A stretch of DNA of 64,000 nucleotides from Bacillus mycoides (GTDB taxonomy: Bacteria; Bacillota; Bacilli; Bacillales; Bacillaceae_G): the NCBI RefSeq assembly GCF_001757995.1, contig NZ_LXLV01000012.1, positions 62,001-126,000 on the forward strand. The letters are read 5' to 3'. Shown in pieces: positions 17,590 to 27,236 of this stretch. Within the stretch, counting starts at the first letter, position 1, and every line of letters begins with the position of its first letter. A model generated the notes under the pieces. It was not told where the DNA came from and did no database searches. It was given only the letters and a program-made list of their open reading frames with translations. Made by a program: the position numbers and the translations under genes.

Positions 17590-19146
17590 ATGTACATGAC
17601 GATAGGGAGAATTTTTGATTTGGCAGTTGGCAAGTATCCGAATAAAGAGGCGTTAGTAGAACCAGAAAAAAATATTCGCTGGACATATAAACAGTGGGAT
17701 GAACAAATCAATAAAACGGCGCAAGCTCTATTGAAAGAAGGAGTAAGAAAGGGAGATTGTGTATCTGTTTACTTATATAACTGTCGTGAATTTGTAAACG
17801 TTTACTTAGCGTGTGCGAAAATTGGCGCGATATTTAACCCAATTAATTTCCGCTTAAAAGCAAAAGAATTATCGTATATCCTCCAAGATGCAGCCTCGAA
17901 AGTAGTTGTATTTGAAAAAGCAGTCGAATCAACTGTTGCTATGATTGAACGAGATTTTCCAAATTCGTCTTTTTGGTATGTAGAAGACGATGCACCTTCC
18001 TATGCTAGTTCCTACCATGAAAAGGTAAATGAAGCATCAGCTGAAAAAGTAGATATTGTAGTCGATGAAATGGATTATTGCTCTATGCTTTATACGAGTG
18101 GTACGACTGGTCAGCCGAAAGGCGTACTACATCGCCATCGTGATATGGCTGAGCATAGTATGATTTGTACATATTTCATAAAATATAACAGGGATAGCGT
18201 CGGGCTTGTAGTAGCGCCTTTATATCATTGCGGCGAGTTAAACGCTGGAATCATACCGCGCATTCAAGTCGGCGGAAAGAATGTTATTTTACATCATTTT
18301 GATACGGATAGAGTATTACATACCATTCAAGAAGAGAAGATTACGACGTTTTTTGCTGCACCGACGATGTGGAATATGTTACTGCAAAAAGATTTAACTA
18401 AGTATGATTTAACTTCAATGAAGATTGGTGTATATGGCGGGGCTGCGATGGCTCCAGCTTTAGTGAAGGAATGTAAAGAACGTCTTTATATTGACCTTGT
18501 TCAAATTTACGGAATGACAGAAATGGGACCAGTAGTTGCGTTTCTAGTAGAAGAGGATCAGATCACGAAAGCTGGCTCAGCAGGAACACCATGCTTTAGC
18601 CATGAAATTCGAATTGTGAAACCGAACGAAGATGCACCGGCAGAGCCAGATGATATGTTGCCTCCTTATGAAGTAGGAGAAATTATTTTGCGCGGCCCAA
18701 CTATGATGGCTGGATATCATAATCGAGAAGAAGCAAATGCAAAATCGATGTATAAAGGATGGTATCATTCTGGTGATTTAGGATACTTCGATAAAGACGG
18801 TTATTTATTCGTTGCAGACCGCGTTGATGATATGGTAATTAGCGGTGGTGTAAATATTTATCCTCGCGAAATTGAAGATTTCCTTCATAGTCACCCTGGT
18901 GTATTAGATGTTGCAGTACTTGGTGAGCCAGATGAACTATGGGGAGAGCGTGTCGTTGCGGTCGTTGTAAAGAAAGATGAAAATATTTCAGAAGCTGATT
19001 TAGAAACGTATTGTAAAGAAAGTGATGAATTAGCAGATTATAAACGTCCGCGTCATTACTTATTTGTGGATGAACTTCCGCGTAATGCGAGTGGGAAATT
19101 ACAAAAATTTGTGCTAAGAGAGTCGCTGAAAGGTGCGAAAAACTAG
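17590..19146 (+). CDS. Acyl-CoA synthetase (ANL superfamily, fatty-acid CoA ligase type)
   Basis: A 518-residue adenylate-forming enzyme that should activate a carboxylic acid with ATP and transfer it to CoA. The P-loop-like motif LYTSGTTGQPKGV is near residue 167, the YGMTEMG motif near 303, GWYHSGDLGY near 395 and the C-terminal catalytic Lys segment NASGKLQKF near 505. Its length fits medium/long-chain acyl-CoA synthetases. The exact acid cannot be told from sequence. The ATG at 17590 is about 11 bases after AAAGGGGG; ATG 17596 is an alternative. It is monocistronic, ended by a strong hairpin. No FapR or FadR type site was recognised. Confidence 0.87.
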   Translation: MYMTIGRIFDLAVGKYPNKEALVEPEKNIRWTYKQWDEQINKTAQALLKEGVRKGDCVSVYLYNCREFVNVYLACAKIGAIFNPINFRLKAKELSYILQDAASKVVVFEKAVESTVAMIERDFPNSSFWYVEDDAPSYASSYHEKVNEASAEKVDIVVDEMDYCSMLYTSGTTGQPKGVLHRHRDMAEHSMICTYFIKYNRDSVGLVVAPLYHCGELNAGIIPRIQVGGKNVILHHFDTDRVLHTIQEEKITTFFAAPTMWNMLLQKDLTKYDLTSMKIGVYGGAAMAPALVKECKERLYIDLVQIYGMTEMGPVVAFLVEEDQITKAGSAGTPCFSHEIRIVKPNEDAPAEPDDMLPPYEVGEIILRGPTMMAGYHNREEANAKSMYKGWYHSGDLGYFDKDGYLFVADRVDDMVISGGVNIYPREIEDFLHSHPGVLDVAVLGEPDELWGERVVAVVVKKDENISEADLETYCKESDELADYKRPRHYLFVDELPRNASGKLQKFVLRESLKGAKN

Positions 19147-19169
19147 ATAGTAGAGCAGTCGTCTATACA

Positions 19170-19211
19170 AATAAGGCTACCTTTCTTAATAAGGAAAGGT
19201 AGCCTTATTAT
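19170..19211 (+). terminator. Terminator of the acyl-CoA synthetase gene
   Basis: AATAAGGCTACCTTTC pairs perfectly with GAAAGGTAGCCTTATT across an 8-base loop. Confidence 0.85.
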
Positions 19212-19230
19212 TGTGAAATTATTGAAAATG

Positions 19231-19690
19231 AGGAGATAGCATGCTTAAAAAAATGTATGTACCTTCTATTAATAATTACTTCTTATTATTATAGTGGAAT
19301 ATATTTTATTGCTTACCTTTTAATTTCAAAATCATATGATACGTGTTAAATGGATTGGGTTTTGAAGTGATGAGAAATATTAAAATAGTAAATATGGGAG
19401 TGTCATTTCAGAATATGTTCGTACTTCAGTAAAGTTATTAGGGGAGAATGGTACTGGATAATATTCGAAAGGGAAAAATGGTCAGTCGTCAGATGACCGT
19501 ATGACGGAATTGATCATTTAGTATATTTTGGTAGCATGAATATAGTAACAAATTAATATATAAATGAACAGTCTTGTAATGCATCTTTATAAGTACTAAT
19601 ATTTATTGTTGGCTGCCAAAACAAGAGAACAATATGGTTAATGAATCGTGTTGTTTACTGCTTTGTTTTGCATGATTAAAGATAGTTTGA
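19231..19690 (+). other. Decayed coding region upstream of the truncated adhesin
   Basis: No intact gene is present. GAGGAGATAG at 19229-19238 precedes an ATG (MLKKMYVP, then a stop); shifting the frame yields LLLIITSYYYSGIYFIAYLL, as if a signal-peptide-like start had been frameshifted. At 19390-19521 one frame reads KYGSVISEYVRTSVKLLGEN, has an internal TAA at 19459, continues YSKGKNGQSSDDRMTELII and stops. These look like remnants of a secreted protein, possibly the lost N-terminus of the following adhesin, but I cannot name them. Confidence 0.4.
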
Positions 19691-20968
19691 TGCTGCAAAT
19701 ATTCTTTAGTTGTAACCTTTGGTACTTGTCAAGTGACGTCAACGAATGTGGTATGTACATTTAGCGATGTTGTTGAAAAACTTCAAAATATTAGAGGGTA
19801 TTTTTATTTTGGAGTTCAAGCAACTAAGGATGTAGCAACGGGACAAACGCTTACAGTTGATACAAACTTAGGTACACAATTACAAACGCAAGGGATCACA
19901 ATTAAGGGTCCAACTGAAGGTGGTGAAGGTACAGCACCATTTGTCTATAAAGCAGGTAGAATGGATGCGGATGCTCCAACTAAAGTGAAGTGGGAAATAC
20001 CTCTAAATAATAACCAGCAACAATTGAGTTCTGATATAGTTTTGACTGATACTTTACAGTCGGGGCAAACGCTGGATCAGGATGGTTTTAGTATAACTGT
20101 TGGAAATCAAACTTTAACACCTCAACAATTTAATGATGGGGGTTATGGGAAGATTACCTTTAATGGTAATTCTTTCGAAGTTAGGTTTTATAAAGATCAG
20201 AGTAGCGGTAAGAAGATAAATTTAAGGTATACAGCTACTGTAGCTGAAAGTGGAATGACCCAAAAAGTTTTTTTCAATAATTATACAATTAATTATCAAA
20301 TCTTAAATGAGCAGCCGGTAAAGTTTTCAGAGCAGGCCTGGGCTGATAATATAAACACAGGTGGGGGTGCTGACGGAGATTTACCTCCTAAAGGAACGTT
20401 AAGAATCGTGAAGCACATTGCCGGAGATGAAACAAAGCTCCTTCCAGGTGTTACGTTTAAGTTGTATAAGGAATCAGGTCAGCAAATTGGTGATTCTTAT
20501 ACAACAAATAGAGATGGAGTAGTTGAAGCACCAAACCTTACTCCAGGTAATTATTATGTGCAAGAAATTTCAGCACCGAACTATGTAGAGTTTGATCCAA
20601 ACGCAAAAATTCCCGTTACGATTAAGAATGATGATGTAAATGGAATAAAACTTATGGTTCCAAATAAGTTGAAAACTACATCTGTTACAGGAATAAAAAC
20701 GTGGAAAGGCGACAAAGTAAGCGATCGCCCAGAAAACATTAAAGTAGATTTACTGCAAAATGGTAAAGTCATTGCAACGAAAGAAGTTACCGCAGCAAAT
20801 GATTGGAAATATGAGTTTGAAAAGTTACCAGCAGTTGATAATGAGGGAAAAGCTCATAAATATGAAGTGAAAGAACAAGCAGTATCAGGATATCAATCGA
20901 AAGTTAACGGATATGATATTACAAATATAAAGATCCAGGAAGCAACAGAAGTAGAAGAGCAAGGTAAA

Positions 20969-21925
20969 GAAGAAACAATAGAAGAACTGGAAGAGTCAGT
21001 AAAACCGGAAGAACCAAAGGTGACAGAAGAGCCGAATAAGCCAGAAAAACCAGAGGTAACAGACAAACCGGAAATTTGGGTGAAACCAGAAGAAGAAAAG
21101 GTTGAAGAAGAAACAACAGAAGAACTGGAAGAGTCAGTAAAACCGGAAGAACCAAAGGTGACAGAAGAGCCGAATAAGCCAGAAAAACCAGAGGTAACAG
21201 ACAAACCGGAAATTTGGGTGAAACCAGAAGAAGAAAAGGTTGAAGAAGAAACAACAGAAGAACTGGAAGAGTCAGTAAAACCGGAAGAGCCAAAGGTGAC
21301 AGAAGAACCGAATGTTCTTGAGAAACCAGAGGTAACAGAAAAACCGCAAGTAGAGGTAACACCGATCGAAGAAGAAAATAAAGAAGAAACAACAGAAGAA
21401 CTGGAAGAGCCAGTAAAACCGGAAGAACCAAAGGTGACAGAAGAACCGAATGTTCTTGAGAAACCAGAGGTAACAGAAAAACCGCAAGTAGAGGTAACAC
21501 CGATCGAAGAAGAAAATAAAGAAGAAACAACAGAAGAACTGGAAGAGCCAGTAAAACCGGAAGAACCAAAGGTGACAGAAGAACCGAATGTTCTTGAGAA
21601 ACCAGAGGTAACAGAAAAACCGCAAGTAGAGGTAACACCGATCGAAGAAGAAAATAAAGAAGAAACAACAGAAGAGATGGAAGAGCCAGTAAAACCGGAA
21701 GAACCAAAGGTGACAGAAGAACCAAATGTTCTTGAGAAACCAGAGGTAACGGACAAACCGGAGATCTTGGTAACACCGATTGAAGAAGAAAATAAAGAAG
21801 AAACAACAGAAGAGATGGAAGAGCCAGTAAAACCGGAAGAACCAAAGGTGACAGAAGAACCAAATGTTCTTGAGAAACCAGAGGTAACAGAAAAACCGGA
21901 GATCTTGGTAACACCAGAGGAAGAG
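20969..21925 (+). repeat. 138-bp tandem repeats encoding a 46-residue Glu/Pro/Lys unit
   Basis: Seven units, each starting E-T-T-E-E-L/M-E-E and containing VKPEEPKVTEEP, follow each other at 138-base spacing; the last is incomplete. Two subtypes are visible: units 1-2 carry EPNKPEKPEVT and DKPEIWVKPE, later units carry EPNVLEKPEVT and a TPIEEENK end. They form a wall-spanning stalk. Confidence 0.88.
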
Positions 21926-21936
21926 CATTCAGAAGT

Positions 21937-22090
21937 ACCGAACAAACCAGAAGTAGAAGAGAAACCGGAAGTACCAAACAAGCCAGAGGTAGAAGAGAAA
22001 CCGGAAGTACCAAACAAGCCAGAGGTAGAAGAGAAACCGGAAGTACCAAGCAAACCAGAAGTAAAAGAGAAACCGGAAGTACCAAACAAA
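21937..22090 (+). repeat. Short tandem repeats encoding EVPNKPEVEEKP
   Basis: A 36-base unit encoding 12 residues (EVPNKPEVEEKP and variants) is repeated about four times between the long repeats and the sorting signal. Confidence 0.85.
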
Positions 22091-22288
22091 CAAGATGTAC
22101 AAAGTAAATCTGAAGTACCATCTAGTAAAGAAAATAATAAGCAATCAAAATTACTTCCTCAAACAGGAGGAGCATCAACTGAATCTACTTCTATTATTGC
22201 AGGTATGTTCGCATTAATTTTGGGCGCGAGGTTGTTTAGACGCAAAAAAATTAATGGTGAGAGTTAGTTCGTAAACAAAATGTATGTG

Positions 22289-22321
22289 AAAAAGCGGAGA
22301 CTAGGAGTCTCCGCTTTTTAT
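22289..22321 (+). terminator. Terminator of the second adhesin
   Basis: AAAAAGCGGAGACT and AGTCTCCGCTTTTT form a 14-bp stem with a 3-base loop. Confidence 0.9.
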
Positions 22322-22388
22322 TATTTTTGTACGAAGCTAAGTGGGATGCTACTTATTGATGAAAGATTTAAATGAAATGATTATTGTT

Positions 22389-22580
22389 TTAATTTATACG
22401 TTTTAAAATCACATGCTTTAATTTTTTGCGAAATCGGGTGATTAGCGTAATGATAATAATACCGAAGATAATTTTCCAAATGTGTTGTTCAAGTACCATG
22501 AATATATCTTCTAAGTTTTCCCCTAACCAGTAACCACCGATTAAGAAGGATGATACCCTACCTATTAATAAAAAGAGGGC
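22389..22580 (-). pseudogene. C-terminal remnant of a DedA-like membrane protein
   Basis: The minus-strand frame encodes LFLLIGRVSSFLIGGYWLGE followed by a short charged stretch, a second hydrophobic segment (IWKIIFGIIIITLI) and a basic tail RFRKKLKHVILKRIN. GYxLGEN followed by a helix and basic tail is how DedA family proteins end. The frame only continues upstream into the terminator hairpin of the next gene, so the 5' part is missing. DedA identity is a resemblance judged by eye. Confidence 0.45.
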
Positions 22581-22606
22581 CGTCCCAAAAAAATGGGACG
22601 GCCTCA
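22570..22606 (-). terminator. Terminator of the 23095-to-22625 gene
   Basis: GGCCGTCCCA at 22578-22587 pairs with TGGGACGGCC at 22594-22603; on the minus strand the stem is followed by CTCTTTTTATT. Confidence 0.9.
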
Positions 22607-22624
22607 TTAGTAGTAAGGAACGTA

Positions 22625-23095
22625 TTATTTACGTGAGAAACCTTCTTCATCAAGGTATTCCGCAGCTTCTGGATAAGAGTTGAATGTACCGTCTAAGTTT
22701 ACGCCAGCGTAAACGTTCCACATGTCATCCTCTGAGATAAGAGTAAGAATATGACCATCTTCGTTACGCCATTCTTCTTCGGCAGCAGGTTCCATTGGTG
22801 CTACAATTTCCTCTTGCTCCTGTGATAGACGTTCAATTACTTTTTCAATTAATGAACGCAGTTCTTCTTCTGAAAACTCACGGATGTTAATCATGCCTTT
22901 ATCATCTGTTTTATAACCTTTAATGAAGTTTGCATATACAAATCCGTTTCCATTGGGGTGTAAATGATATACAACGTTCTTTTTATCTAAACGACTTTCT
23001 TCAAAGTGAAAGTTTACACGTTTTAATGATACGTTCTTTCTTTCTAATTCCGGGAAAGATTCAATAATTGATAATTTTTCTTCAAAAGTTAGCAT
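22625..23095 (-). CDS. Conserved hypothetical acidic protein
   Basis: A 156-residue soluble protein with no signal peptide or membrane segment. I do not recognise a family. The N-terminal half (VSLKRVNFHFEESRLDKKNV, VYHLHPNGNGFVYANFIKGY) looks like a small beta-rich domain; the middle is Glu-rich (EEELRSLIEKVIERLSQEQ); the C-terminus (WNVYAGVNLDGTFNSYPEAA, EYLDEEGFSRK) resembles a second small domain. The ATG is preceded by GGAGGCAC. It has its own strong terminator and stands alone, convergent with the adhesin. Coding potential is clear; function is unknown. Confidence 0.75.
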   Translation of the reverse strand: MLTFEEKLSIIESFPELERKNVSLKRVNFHFEESRLDKKNVVYHLHPNGNGFVYANFIKGYKTDDKGMINIREFSEEELRSLIEKVIERLSQEQEEIVAPMEPAAEEEWRNEDGHILTLISEDDMWNVYAGVNLDGTFNSYPEAAEYLDEEGFSRK

Positions 23096-23305
23096 AGTGC
23101 CTCCAAGTATATAGTAAAAGATTTAATTTGTTCATTATAGCATAGTCAAGTTTGTTTCCAAAAGTAGAATCGTCATATTGCTGTTTTTTAGGTTGACCTG
23201 GGAAGGCTATTTATAAATGTAGGCGTTTACTTCACGAGACTGTAAAGAGTTTTTTATAAATACGCTAACGAATGATTTGTTTTAGATGTACAATGGAACG
23301 TGGAC

Positions 23306-23463
23306 TTTATCCCGCATTAACGGGCAGTAAGACTCCCACCTCAAAATTTAGGTGGAGCAAAGAAGTTAGGTGGGAGATCAACTGCCCGTAAACGCCCGAT
23401 TGGTGCGGGCTAATAATCAGTGGGGGATGAACAAAACCCCCACTGATTAAAGTTTCACTTTAT
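23306..23463 (+). repeat. bcr1 repeat element, full length (copy A)
   Basis: The element starts TTTATCCCGCATTAACGGGC and ends AAAGTTTCACTTTAT, flanked by the 5-base direct repeat TTTAT. Inside are three nested inverted repeats (GGGCAGT/ACTGCCC, CTCCCACCT/AGGTGGGAG, and the 3' hairpin AATCAGTGGGGG/CCCCCACTGATT). This matches bcr1, the roughly 155-bp mobile-like repeat known from the B. cereus group. It ends 18 bases before the sulP start codon, so it must lie in the promoter or 5' UTR of that gene. Confidence 0.88.
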
Positions 23464-23481
23464 ACGAAGGTGGTTATTTAT

Positions 23482-24960
23482 ATGTTTCAAAAAATAGCAA
23501 AGGAATGTTTAGCAGGGTTTACTGTTGCGATTGTTGCTTTGCCGCTAGCAATTGCATTTGGTATTGCCGCAACGGGAACGTCTGAGGGAGCGCTAGTCGG
23601 ATTGTATGGTGCGATTTTTGCAGGTTTGTTTGCGGCGTTATTTGGTGGTACACCGGGGCAAGTAACGGGTCCTACTGGGCCGATTACAGTTATTGCAACA
23701 GGCGTTATTGCAACTCACGGATTAGAAGCAAGTTTTATTGCATTTATGATGGCAGGGTTATTTCAAATTTTATTCGGTGTATGTAAGCTTGGTTCTTACG
23801 TTCGTTACATTCCGTATCCTGTCGTTTCAGGGTTTATGAATGGGATTGCACTGATTATTATTTTAGGTGAAATGAAGCACGTACAAAATAGCTTTCTGCT
23901 TGTGTTATTAACGATCATCGTAATGATTGTTTCTGGAAAATGGATTAAGGCCATTCCATCAAGTTTAGTAGCATTAGTAGGTGTTACAGTAACGTTGCCG
24001 TTATTTTCCTCTATGCTACAAGGAATTACGGTAAACTTACCAGTTGTCGGAACTCTTTCTTTAAATAAGATGATTGAAAAGATAGGTGCAATTCCAGAGG
24101 CGATGCCATCTCTTCACGTACCGAATTTAGACGCAAATGGTATGTTAGCACTTGTATTACCAGCGCTTAGTATTGCTTTACTAGGATCAATTGACTCATT
24201 ATTAACGTCTGTCGTAATGGATAATGTGACGGGGACACGTCATAAAAGTAATAAAGAGTTAATCGGACAAGGGATTGGTAATATTGCGAGCGGTTTGTTC
24301 GGCGGATTAGCAGGAGCAGGTGCAACTGTTAGATCCATCGTCAATATAAGAAGTGGGGGGAAGACGGCACTTTCAGCTTGTATGCATAGCGTCATCTTAT
24401 TCATTTTCATTATGGGACTTGGTTCAGTGGTACAATATATTCCGCTTGCGGTATTATCGGGCATTTTAATTTTAACTGGCATAGGTATGTTTGATTGGGA
24501 AAGTATGAGGAAAGCGCATGTAGCTCCAAAGGGTGATGTGATTGTTATGTTCGTGACGATGTTTGTGACAGTGAAATTCGATTTAATGGTTGCTGTTGCG
24601 TTTGGCATTATTCTTTCTTTCATTATATACATGGTGAAGTGTAAAGAACGTAAAGCTTCTATTATAAAAGAAAAAGAAGCGACGTATACGATTCAGGGAC
24701 CACTTTCATTTCTATCAGTAGATCGTATTTTTGCTTCTTTACAAGATGTGAAGTCTCCAGTTAGTTTGCGTATGAAAGATGTACGCTATATGGATGTATC
24801 AGGAGCTATGGCGCTATTAAACTTTGTTGAGCAATCGGATAAAGTAGGAGCGAGTGTGACACTTGAACATGTACATCCGCATGTTGAAAAGACGATAGTG
24901 ATGATGGCGAATGATGAGCAAAAAGAGAAATTACAGTTTTTAAAAGTTAAGGCAATATAA
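23482..24960 (+). CDS. SulP family anion transporter with C-terminal STAS domain
   Basis: A 492-residue membrane protein. Residues 1-385 carry the SulP transmembrane core with about 12 segments; the conserved FGGTPGQVTGPTGPITVI and FGGLAGAGATVRSIVNIRSG segments of the substrate site are present. Residues about 400-490 form a STAS domain (VRYMDVSGAMALLNFV). SulP members move sulfate, bicarbonate or other anions; the substrate cannot be told. The frame opens 12 bases upstream at a GTG, but AAGGTGG favours ATG 23482. A bcr1 copy lies immediately upstream, so expression probably depends on or reads through that element. Confidence 0.9.
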   Translation: MFQKIAKECLAGFTVAIVALPLAIAFGIAATGTSEGALVGLYGAIFAGLFAALFGGTPGQVTGPTGPITVIATGVIATHGLEASFIAFMMAGLFQILFGVCKLGSYVRYIPYPVVSGFMNGIALIIILGEMKHVQNSFLLVLLTIIVMIVSGKWIKAIPSSLVALVGVTVTLPLFSSMLQGITVNLPVVGTLSLNKMIEKIGAIPEAMPSLHVPNLDANGMLALVLPALSIALLGSIDSLLTSVVMDNVTGTRHKSNKELIGQGIGNIASGLFGGLAGAGATVRSIVNIRSGGKTALSACMHSVILFIFIMGLGSVVQYIPLAVLSGILILTGIGMFDWESMRKAHVAPKGDVIVMFVTMFVTVKFDLMVAVAFGIILSFIIYMVKCKERKASIIKEKEATYTIQGPLSFLSVDRIFASLQDVKSPVSLRMKDVRYMDVSGAMALLNFVEQSDKVGASVTLEHVHPHVEKTIVMMANDEQKEKLQFLKVKAI

Positions 24961-24961
24961 C

Positions 24962-25012
24962 AATAAGAACCTTCACATGAATTGCGTTATAGAGTGTGAA
25001 GGTTCTTATTGT
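24962..25012 (+). terminator. Terminator after the SulP gene
   Basis: AATAAGAACCTTCACA at 24962-24977 pairs with TGTGAAGGTTCTTATT at 24995-25010. Confidence 0.85.
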
Positions 25013-25042
25013 TTGTATATGTGTTGTTTATGTGAGAAACCC

Positions 25043-25294
25043 TTATATCTGGATGTTGTAAATCCGTTGAGCATCAATTACATCATCTAACTTCAAATTA
25101 TATTCACGCATTGAGAAATGGCTACCTTCACAAATTAATTGTGTACGGTTAACGAAATCATAAACTTAAGATGGTTGAATAAGCCCTATTTCGTCTGATT
25201 TTTCGACTTTCTCAACTTCTTCGTATGCAAAGCGCTTTAGTATCTCGTTTTCTAAAGAAAGGGAAATTCGAGAATTTTTTACTGAATTTAGCAT
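25043..25294 (-). pseudogene. Short unknown gene (83 codons) interrupted by an in-frame TAA
   Basis: ATG at 25294 follows AGAGGAG and reads MLNSVKNSRISLSLENEILK and onward for 42 codons. A TAA (25166-25168 on the plus coordinate) follows SDEIGLIQPS, after which the same frame continues VYDFVNRTQLICEGSHFSMR to a natural stop at 25043. The even coding character on both sides argues for one gene of 83 residues broken by one substitution. I do not recognise the family. Neither half is long, so this gene is easily missed. Confidence 0.6.
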
Positions 25295-25550
25295 GTTGTA
25301 AATACTCCTCTTACTGACAAGAGCTACATTATATTACAGGTTTATCTTGAATAAGTAAAAGTAGTAAATTTAAGGGAAAACAGGATGGAAATAATCTTGT
25401 TTTGTACATATTATATTTGGAACGAGAGTATTCAATATATAAGAAATTTGGTATGATAACTAAATGAAATAGAGTGAAGTTTCTCTAGATTAAGCAAGAA
25501 TACTGACTTGATATTTATTTAGATCATATTTGAAAGAAAAGAGATAGAAG

Positions 25551-27071
25551 ATGAATAAAAAGTTTGTAAAAGGCGCTGCAATTTTAACCATTACAACGTT
25601 CCTATCGAAAGTGGTGGGGAGTTTTTTTCAAATTCCATTGCAAAATATAGCGGGAGATGAAGTACTTGGGATTTTTCGTCTCGTTTTTCCTGTATATATG
25701 ATAGCCTTAACTTTATCAGTAGCGGGGGTTCCGCTAGCAATATCCCAGCTAATTGCTGAACTTCATGAAAAAAATGATCGGGACGGAATTGCTAAATTGT
25801 TTACGTCAGCATCTATTATCGGTGTTATATGTGGGATATTCGGATTTTTAATTATTATCATTGGATCGAGTAGCATTGCAAATATGCTTGGTGGGCAAGA
25901 GACGAGGCTAGCATTAATTGTTACTTCGTTTGCTTTATTAATCGCACCATATATGGCAGTGTACCGTGGATATTTCCAAGGGTTCGGAGATATGATACCT
26001 ACTGGTGTATCACAAGTAATTGAACAGTTGATACGCGTGTTCTTTATGCTAACAATTGCTTTTATATTTGTATATTTGAATAAAGGTAGTGATATCATAA
26101 CAGGCGGAGCGATGATTGGTTCTTGTTTTGGTGTTATTACGTCACTCATATATTTGCGAATGAAATATGTAAAAAGCACGTATCGCTATAAGAGCGAAAC
26201 ATATTCATTACAAGATTTTAAGACAAACGCAAAAAACATACTCCGTGTTTCAATTCCAATTGCAATTGGAGCGTTATCGATGCCTGTTTTAAATTTAGTT
26301 GATTCTGTAACAATTCCACATGTATTACATGAATCTTCTACAACGATTCAGGAACAATTTGGTATATATAGCCGTGGTTTTGCATTTACGCAATTAATTG
26401 TTGTATTTGCAAGTGCGATAGTATTTCCGTTAATTCCATTATTAACAGCTGCTTTAACAAAAAAAGATATAGCTTTAGCTAAACTGACAGTAAAACGTAC
26501 AAATGAATTTGCGCACGTTTTAACAATGCCGATAACGATATGGCTTATGGCGCTTGCAGTACCGCTTAATGTTGCATTATTTACAGATACAAAAGGAAGT
26601 GGCATGTTAGCTATTTTAATTGGTAGCTCGTATTTCACATCACTTATGGTATTATCAATAGGAATCTTGCAAGGGATTAATCGTTCGATGCGAGCAGCAT
26701 GGATTGTCATCGGTGCAAGTTTTGTAAAAATTATATTAAATATAGCGCTAGTAAACCAATTCGGTATAAATGGAGCAGCGTATAGTACTCTAATTATTTA
26801 TATAATGATTTGTATCGCAAATCATATTTATATTAGAAAAGATCTTTCCTATCCAATAGCTATAGGGAAATTTTTGGCTGTGATTGGAGTATCTAGTATT
26901 TTAGGTATAGCATTATACTTTGTGTCCACATTAATCAATGTGACAGATTCCAGGATTTTAGCAATGATATATAGTGCTGTAGCGCTAAGTATAGCTTCAG
27001 TGTTATATGGCATATGTGCACTGAAACTAAACTGGATATCGAAAGAACAAATTCCATTTTTACGTAAATAA
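25551..27071 (+). CDS. csaA: MurJ/SpoVB-type flippase, CsaA of the SCWP/S-layer locus
   Basis: A 506-residue polytopic membrane protein with about 14 hydrophobic segments and the polysaccharide-flippase signature at its N-terminus (KGAAILTITTFLSKVVGSFF, PLQNIAGDEVLGIF). It belongs to the MOP/MurJ-SpoVB group that flips lipid-linked sugars. In B. anthracis the gene directly upstream of csaB is csaA, required with csaB for S-layer anchoring, and the synteny here is the same (csaB starts 165 bases downstream). It is therefore taken to move SCWP building blocks across the membrane; this is inference. A general SpoVB/YtgP-like flippase is the alternative. Confidence 0.82.
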   Translation: MNKKFVKGAAILTITTFLSKVVGSFFQIPLQNIAGDEVLGIFRLVFPVYMIALTLSVAGVPLAISQLIAELHEKNDRDGIAKLFTSASIIGVICGIFGFLIIIIGSSSIANMLGGQETRLALIVTSFALLIAPYMAVYRGYFQGFGDMIPTGVSQVIEQLIRVFFMLTIAFIFVYLNKGSDIITGGAMIGSCFGVITSLIYLRMKYVKSTYRYKSETYSLQDFKTNAKNILRVSIPIAIGALSMPVLNLVDSVTIPHVLHESSTTIQEQFGIYSRGFAFTQLIVVFASAIVFPLIPLLTAALTKKDIALAKLTVKRTNEFAHVLTMPITIWLMALAVPLNVALFTDTKGSGMLAILIGSSYFTSLMVLSIGILQGINRSMRAAWIVIGASFVKIILNIALVNQFGINGAAYSTLIIYIMICIANHIYIRKDLSYPIAIGKFLAVIGVSSILGIALYFVSTLINVTDSRILAMIYSAVALSIASVLYGICALKLNWISKEQIPFLRK

Positions 27072-27236
27072 AATCGTTTATTATAGAAAATGAACAATAT
27101 TATAAATGGGTATGACTTGTTAGATGTTTGTGAAAGAAATCAATTTGAAGTTATCAAGCCTTTCTCGGCAAGGAATGGATAACAATTTGTTTAATTACAA
27201 AAAGAGTTGATTGCGAAATGTTGGAGGAGATTAAGA

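Larger units (their letters stand above)
19691..22267 (+). pseudogene. 5'-truncated Cna-type collagen adhesin with LPQTG anchor
   Basis: The frame is open from just after TGA 19688 to 22267 (844 residues from GTG 19733) but has no signal peptide and no good RBS. It begins inside the adhesive N-domain (VEKLQNIRGYFYFGV resembles the end of the N1 domain of Cna-type proteins), followed by a complete second N-domain (about residues 65-205), a SpaA-like domain (GTLRIVKHIAGDE), a Cna-B domain (TGIKTWKGDK to EVKEQAVSGYQS), a long Glu/Pro repeat region and LPQTG near residue 808 with a membrane helix and basic tail. Without signal peptide it should not reach the wall. The long repeat region has stayed in frame, so loss of the start may be recent. 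Confidence 0.75.

Noticed and set aside
20893-22144. Long minus-strand open frames (398, 400 and 218 codons) opposite the second adhesin
   Set aside because: They are mirror frames of the Glu/Pro repeat region, with low-complexity Ser/Leu/Phe translations and no start signals.
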